Source: Strongylocentrotus purpuratus (taxonomy: Eukaryota > Echinodermata > Echinoidea > Camarodonta > Strongylocentrotidae). Taken from it: 64,000 nucleotides of DNA. Of the stretch, positions 60,073-64,000 are shown in pieces. The position numbers were made by a program, and so were the translations under genes. The number at the start of each line of letters is the position of its first letter. Position 1 is the first letter of the stretch. A model generated the notes under the pieces. The model made no database searches, was not told the origin of the DNA, and worked only from the letters and a program-made list of their open reading frames with translations. Location of the stretch: contig NW_022145604.1 in assembly GCF_000002235.5 (NCBI RefSeq), positions 241,097 to 305,096 on the forward strand, written 5' to 3'.

Positions 60073-60432
60073 TTTAACACGGCTTGCAAGATTTTCAACA
60101 TGGATGTCGATTTTGACCCATAATTTCCTTAAAAGGGACCATTAAACGGATTATTTACATCAAATTAGTAAGTGGAACCGATGTATTATAGCCTAGGCCT
60201 AATTTAAAATTGGATATGGACGAGGTAAAATGACATTTTGGGGGATTTTGGGGGCATAACAATACGGCAGTGGCAAGTTTGTGGGAGGGGCCTAGCGGCT
60301 AAAATCTAGCGGAATAAGTTCAACACAGGCTGGCATAGGCAGTCGTTCTGTCTCTATAACCGGAGGTCTAGTGGAGCCAGACGTAGTCTCAGTGGAACAA
60401 CCGACGGTATAGAGACTGAAGCTTTCGGTCTA
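60073..60432. repeat. Right shell arm of foldback element 2
   Basis: Inverted copy of 45493-45854, including TTGCAAGATTTTCAACATGG, TCCTTAAAAGGGACCATTAA and AGTGGAACAACCGACGGTAT. It lacks the hairpin found in the left arm. Confidence 0.92.
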
Positions 60433-60441
60433 CTGCAGTGC
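60433..60441 (+). repeat. Right 9-bp target site duplication of foldback element 2
   Basis: CTGCAGTGC, identical to 45484-45492. Confidence 0.92.
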
Positions 60442-61753
60442 ATGCATGTGCAGCGCGCAGATCACTGATGAGTGATGTCTAGCGATGATCATCCCCCTCA
60501 TTCACTCATCATACCACTGGCACTACACTCGCATGGCCTACTCTCTCTATAGCTTACCTAAAAAACTAGACGTAGAGGCGCGTTATTTCCCAAGGCATGT
60601 ACTACGGTAGCTTATCAGTCATAGTATATCACATAATATAAGAAAGGAAGGCATGGAACCTGCATAACGTTGCATTTATCAGTCAATTTTATCCAGGCAT
60701 CAACGAGAGACTCGGAGTTAAACTGGTGGATCCATTGATTTCCACACTAAACAAAAATGACTCTATTATCGTACTATTTCACGTACTACCAACAGCGATT
60801 AGGAGGACAATTGTCATCGTGGGTATACGAAATACACACCTTCTGTCTGTATTTTGTTTCAGATCTTCGTAATGAGTGCGCCCTCTACGGTGTAAACAAA
60901 AAGCAGGACAACAAACTCTGAGCAACGAACTCAAACCTTTTCGATGACTCTGAGAGGGGAGTGGAATGGGTTGGGGGGGGGGGGGGGTCTCCTCTTCTGT
61001 AAATAGACACAGTGTTTCATTTTGGGCTCATGTGCATTTCGAAGTCATCTTTTCATCACCTGTGTAAATTCTAGAAGTGAATCCTTAAGCAAAACTATTA
61101 TTATTCCAACGTCACTCAAAATGAAATATTTTAGGAAACAAATAAAATTGAGAGGAGTGGTCCGGGAGTCAGGCTTGTGAAAATGTAGGCCGGCAAAAAT
61201 TAACAGCAAAACAGACAAATAAACAAACAAAGAAACCAAGAAACACCACACAAACAGAAAAAAAAGCAACTGGCCAGTCAAAATGCTTTCTTATATGTCC
61301 ACTATCAAACTGATTTAAACCTCAAACACATGTAATAATAATCTTTTTCATAGGCGTCCGGCATTATTTTGATCCGCACTTTTCAAACATTTCCGCAAGT
61401 CAAATTTATTTTGTAAAAAAGGGAATCCACATTCCTAACCGATTGGAATCTCTCTTTTGCAACATATGACGTCAATTTCTACGTGACTGTAATAAAAAAT
61501 AATCTATTTTAGTCCTGATTGAAATAAACCGATTCCGACCGTCTTCTTTGAATGTCGTTGAATTCACGCCAAATATTTGATTTGAGCACAGATAAAATCC
61601 TCACAGTTCCCTCAGAAGATTTCTGCTCCCTCCCAGACCACGATATTCCCTCATCCCAGCCGTCACAACTAATGATAATATTAAACAATTAGTGTTTCTG
61701 TATTCTTATCGTAACATTTCCAAGCTATGATTAAAGGGGACGTAATCATGAAG

Positions 61754-61756
<3 letters not shown>

Positions 61757-61792
<36 letters not shown>

Positions 61793-61813
61793 CATTCTCT
61801 CTCTCTCTCTCTC

Positions 61814-61855
<42 letters not shown>

Positions 61856-61938
61856 TTCTCTCCTCTCTCTTTCTTTCTCTCTCTCTCTCTCTTTCTCTAT
61901 TTTCCCCTCTCTTTGTATCCCTCGCTCTCTCTCTCTCT
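61757..61938. repeat. (CT)n microsatellite with TTTC interruptions
   Basis: CTCTCT runs broken by CCCATT, TTTCTT and TATTTTCCCC. Confidence 0.95.
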
Positions 61939-62039
61939 GTCTTGTTAAGAAGTTTCATTAATTTATTAATATTATTTCTTATAATAGACAATGTCATTCT
62001 AAAGTATCTCCCTACAACATCTTGCTGTCACGTTTCCTC

Positions 62040-62042
<3 letters not shown>

Positions 62043-62098
<56 letters not shown>
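62043..62098. repeat. (CT)n microsatellite
   Basis: More than 25 uninterrupted CT units. Confidence 0.95.
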
Positions 62099-62103
<5 letters not shown>

Positions 62104-62278
62104 GCCTTTCTCCATCATGTTCACTCAAGTATCATAATAAGGTTATATGATAATTATGAAGATGTACCCTATTCCATTTTAATTTATGCTTTTACGTTGT
62201 ACATTTCATATAAATCAGCCGTCGGGCTGCCAAGTGGACTTTAAATTAATACAATTTTGATTTCAGTTTCAATTTCAT

Positions 62279-62280
<2 letters not shown>

Positions 62281-62311
<31 letters not shown>
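62281..62311. repeat. (CT)n microsatellite
   Basis: About 15 CT units. Confidence 0.93.
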
Positions 62312-62314
<3 letters not shown>

Positions 62315-62937
62315 TCCGAACTGCTTTCCCTGTCCCCATCCCGGGGTCCCCATCTCTCGTTAGTCTAATCATGACTCTGATGTATCAAGAGAAAGAAAAC
62401 ATATCGGCAGCCATATCCCCCCCCCCCCCCCCCCCGAAACGTTGACATTTGTATCGCGGACTCTTGCTTTATAATTATTTAAACATTTTGGCTCTTCCTG
62501 CACGCATGAAGTTGCGAGGACGTCTGTTCTTTACGTGTCTTCTCCTTGCAAGTGGCCACCTGTTTATCAAGCGTTCCTAATGATTTATCAAATAAAATTT
62601 TAAAAAACGGACACAAATTTGAATGCAGAAACAAACTAATCAACGAAAGCCTTTTAGTATTATTGCAATTGCTTCCGGTTCGTTCTCAAAATTGGTTTTA
62701 GTCAATAATTGTCTTCTACCCCCCCCCCCCCCCCGCCAAAAAATAAAAAAATAAATAAATAATCGCCCTGATATTGGCGAAGGGAATTTTTATAAAAAAT
62801 GCTGGTAGAATCTTTTTTCTACATAGTGAAAGAATGCAGGCAGATAAAATACCGATACATTATTACCAACTACTGGTATATAGGTCTATACAGGTTTCGA
62901 CTGCATTATTATGGTAACTCTTTTATTCTGAAGGAAC

Positions 62938-62977
62938 ATGGATTTTAAATTGCAAGGGAAAACCGCCGCCATCATAG
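62938..62977 (+). CDS. Probable first coding exon of a short-chain dehydrogenase/reductase
   Basis: Encodes MDFKLQGKTAAII plus the first base of a Gly codon at the donor ATAG|GTAAGA (phase 1). The pattern of a charged start, then L.GK.A.I.G, is the beta-1 strand of the SDR Rossmann fold just before the TGxxxGxG cofactor loop. It is close to 15-hydroxyprostaglandin dehydrogenase-type proteins (human HPGD starts MHVNGKVALVTG). The next exon should begin with the Gly-rich loop, and I do not find it before the right edge. An upstream ATG at 62911 opens only a six-codon frame. The evidence is short, so the family is probable and the specific enzyme is a guess. Confidence 0.5.
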
Positions 62978-63577
62978 GTAAGACATTTTGATTCATTAGT
63001 TTCAGACTTAGGTATTATTGAACTCTTATGTCATCAGTTTGTGAAATTTATTGTTTCTAGTTTGACATGGCTAGAGCAACGCCCAATGAAAATTATTTTC
63101 ACTTTGTTGTACCTGCTTGGTGACTACTAGTAAGTCTCAAATTCTAAATAATTCGCTTTTCCCGAGCATTCCTGATATTATGAAAATAAATAGAACATGT
63201 TACATTGCAAGTCGTTATCATCGACCATTATCATCGACACAGTCTTAATAAAAAAGAAATGTAAAATGAAATACATATCCCATTTTGTTTTTCCTTTGAA
63301 ATATATTTGTGTGTGTTTAGTGGCTGGGGCGTGAAAGCAGAGCCTGTTGTGGATAGGGACTGAGCATGAGGTGGTTCTTTTTTTTCTTTCTTTAAAACAT
63401 TTAAAACATTTAAAACAAATTAAATTTACACTTTAACAAATAAATCAAACAAATACAAAAAAAAAATCATCATCGACACGCTGACGACATGTTTATAAAG
63501 AACAATGCCAGTGTAGACATACACCTGTACCATTACGGGGAGGAATTACCCTTATCCCTCTCAAATCAAAAGGAAGA

Positions 63578-63614
<37 letters not shown>

Positions 63615-64000
63615 GAAGGGAAGGATGCGGATGGGGGGGGGGGGGGGAGAACCGAAATACATATATAAGAACAGACAGACAGGCAGACCGAATATGAAAA
63701 AAGGGAGATCATGCATAAAATGCAAAATTGTGGAGACCGATATTTATAACTCTTAATAATACAGTATATAACGACAATAATAATTGTTGTAGTTTTATTT
63801 AAAGCAATGTTGCAAAGTTAGTTAGGTGCTTAAGTACAGGGGGAAGGAGAAAACAGGATTAGTTAGGATGCATTTTCAATGCCTCTAAAACTGACAACCC
63901 ATCTTGAAAAGGTTCGGAGATGTGAAAAAGAGGGGTAAATAAAATTGGGGAGTTGCAAAAGTGTTCCCTTTTGTCATGTTTCGTTTTTGAAAATCTTTTC
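62978..64000 (+). other. Intron 1 of the dehydrogenase-like gene
   Basis: Follows the donor at 62978. No acceptor followed by a Gly-rich SDR loop was found. It contains a GA microsatellite (63577-63612), a G run (63634-63647) and AT-rich sequence. Confidence 0.45.
63577..63612. repeat. (GA)n microsatellite
   Basis: About 14 GA units, followed by GGGAAGGGAAGG and then a G run. Confidence 0.95.

Larger units (their letters stand above)
45493..60432. mobile_element. Foldback transposon 2 with a 14-kb cargo (14,940 bp in all), TAGACCGAA family
   Basis: Ends TAGACCGAAAGCTTCAGTCT and ACTGAAGCTTTCGGTCTA lie inside a perfect 9-bp duplication (CTGCAGTGC). Its terminal words, subterminal hairpin layout (TTCAGTCTCTATAA with TTATAGAGACTGAA) and about 190 bp of arm match element 1 (44428-45096). 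The shell consists of 45493-46033 on the left and 60073-60432 on the right. The cargo at 46034-60072 splits it beside the central hairpin. No transposase is present, so movement needed enzymes from elsewhere. Confidence 0.93.
60442..62937. other. Noncoding flank with CT microsatellites, upstream of the dehydrogenase-like exon
   Basis: No gene recognised. It holds a G run (60971-60987), CT microsatellites at about 61757-61938, 62043-62098 and 62281-62311, and a C run (62418-62435). The Ser/Leu frames over the CT tracts are artefacts. The proximal part (62.4-62.9 kb) is the likely promoter and 5' UTR of the exon at 62938, but no clear TATA box was found. Confidence 0.55.

Noticed and set aside
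61727-62445. Ser/Leu-rich frames at the right end
   Set aside because: Direct translations of CT microsatellites.
1-64000. Bacterial-type features (operons, CRISPR, rRNA, riboswitches)
   Set aside because: Sequence is clearly eukaryotic. The satellite array is not CRISPR: units are 212 bp with no short repeat/unique spacer alternation.

Overview
The window is animal nuclear DNA, most likely from a sea urchin (echinoid). The reasons are AT-rich noncoding sequence with short GT-AG exons, a PDZ domain of the deuterostome ARHGAP21/23 family, dozens of copies of the palindromic word TACATGTACATGTA, and a dense load of short inverted-repeat transposons. The species call is inference. There are no operons, rRNA or CRISPR. 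Most of the 64 kb is intron and repeat.

Region 1 (about 1-38 kb, minus strand) is the 5' part of one gene, an ARHGAP21/23-type Rho GTPase-activating protein. Two adjoining exons (8184-8343 and 6888-7074) encode most of its PDZ domain. A 13-codon ATG exon at 37997-38035 joins exon 2 in the same phase. Two other ATG-plus-donor exons with the same phase (19040-19171 and 12961-13098) could be alternative first exons. The PH and RhoGAP domains would lie beyond the left edge. The introns hold a decayed transglutaminase fragment (about 5.65-6.09 kb), a decayed coding-like stretch of unknown identity (33.07-33.83 kb), and many MITEs: Harbinger-like (TAA target), hAT-like (8-bp target), TTAA-target (Kolobok/piggyBac-like) and TA-target families, often with readable target duplications.

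Region 2 (44.4-60.4 kb) is the striking part. Two related foldback transposons lie 0.4 kb apart. Each begins TAGACCGAA, ends TTCGGTCTA and is flanked by a perfect 9-bp target duplication. The first is 669 bp (44428-45096). The second (45493-60432) is about 0.9 kb of the same family split by a 14.0-kb cargo (46034-60072), which has a perfect 6-bp duplication TTTAAC at its edges. The first element is effectively the empty site for the cargo. The cargo is a giant inverted repeat. Each arm has about 0.4 kb of flank and then a satellite array of about 212-bp units, about 26 full units on the left and about 12 on the right. Many units carry an identical-length 63-codon ORF, all pointing inward. The 5-kb centre is made of polypurine/polypyrimidine tracts, long G runs and duplicated short repeats. 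No transposase, polymerase, integrase or capsid gene is visible in it.

Region 3 (60.4-64 kb) is flanking DNA with CT microsatellites. It ends in a plus-strand first coding exon (62938-62977) that resembles the start of a short-chain dehydrogenase, perhaps 15-hydroxyprostaglandin dehydrogenase-like. Its remaining exons lie to the right of the window.
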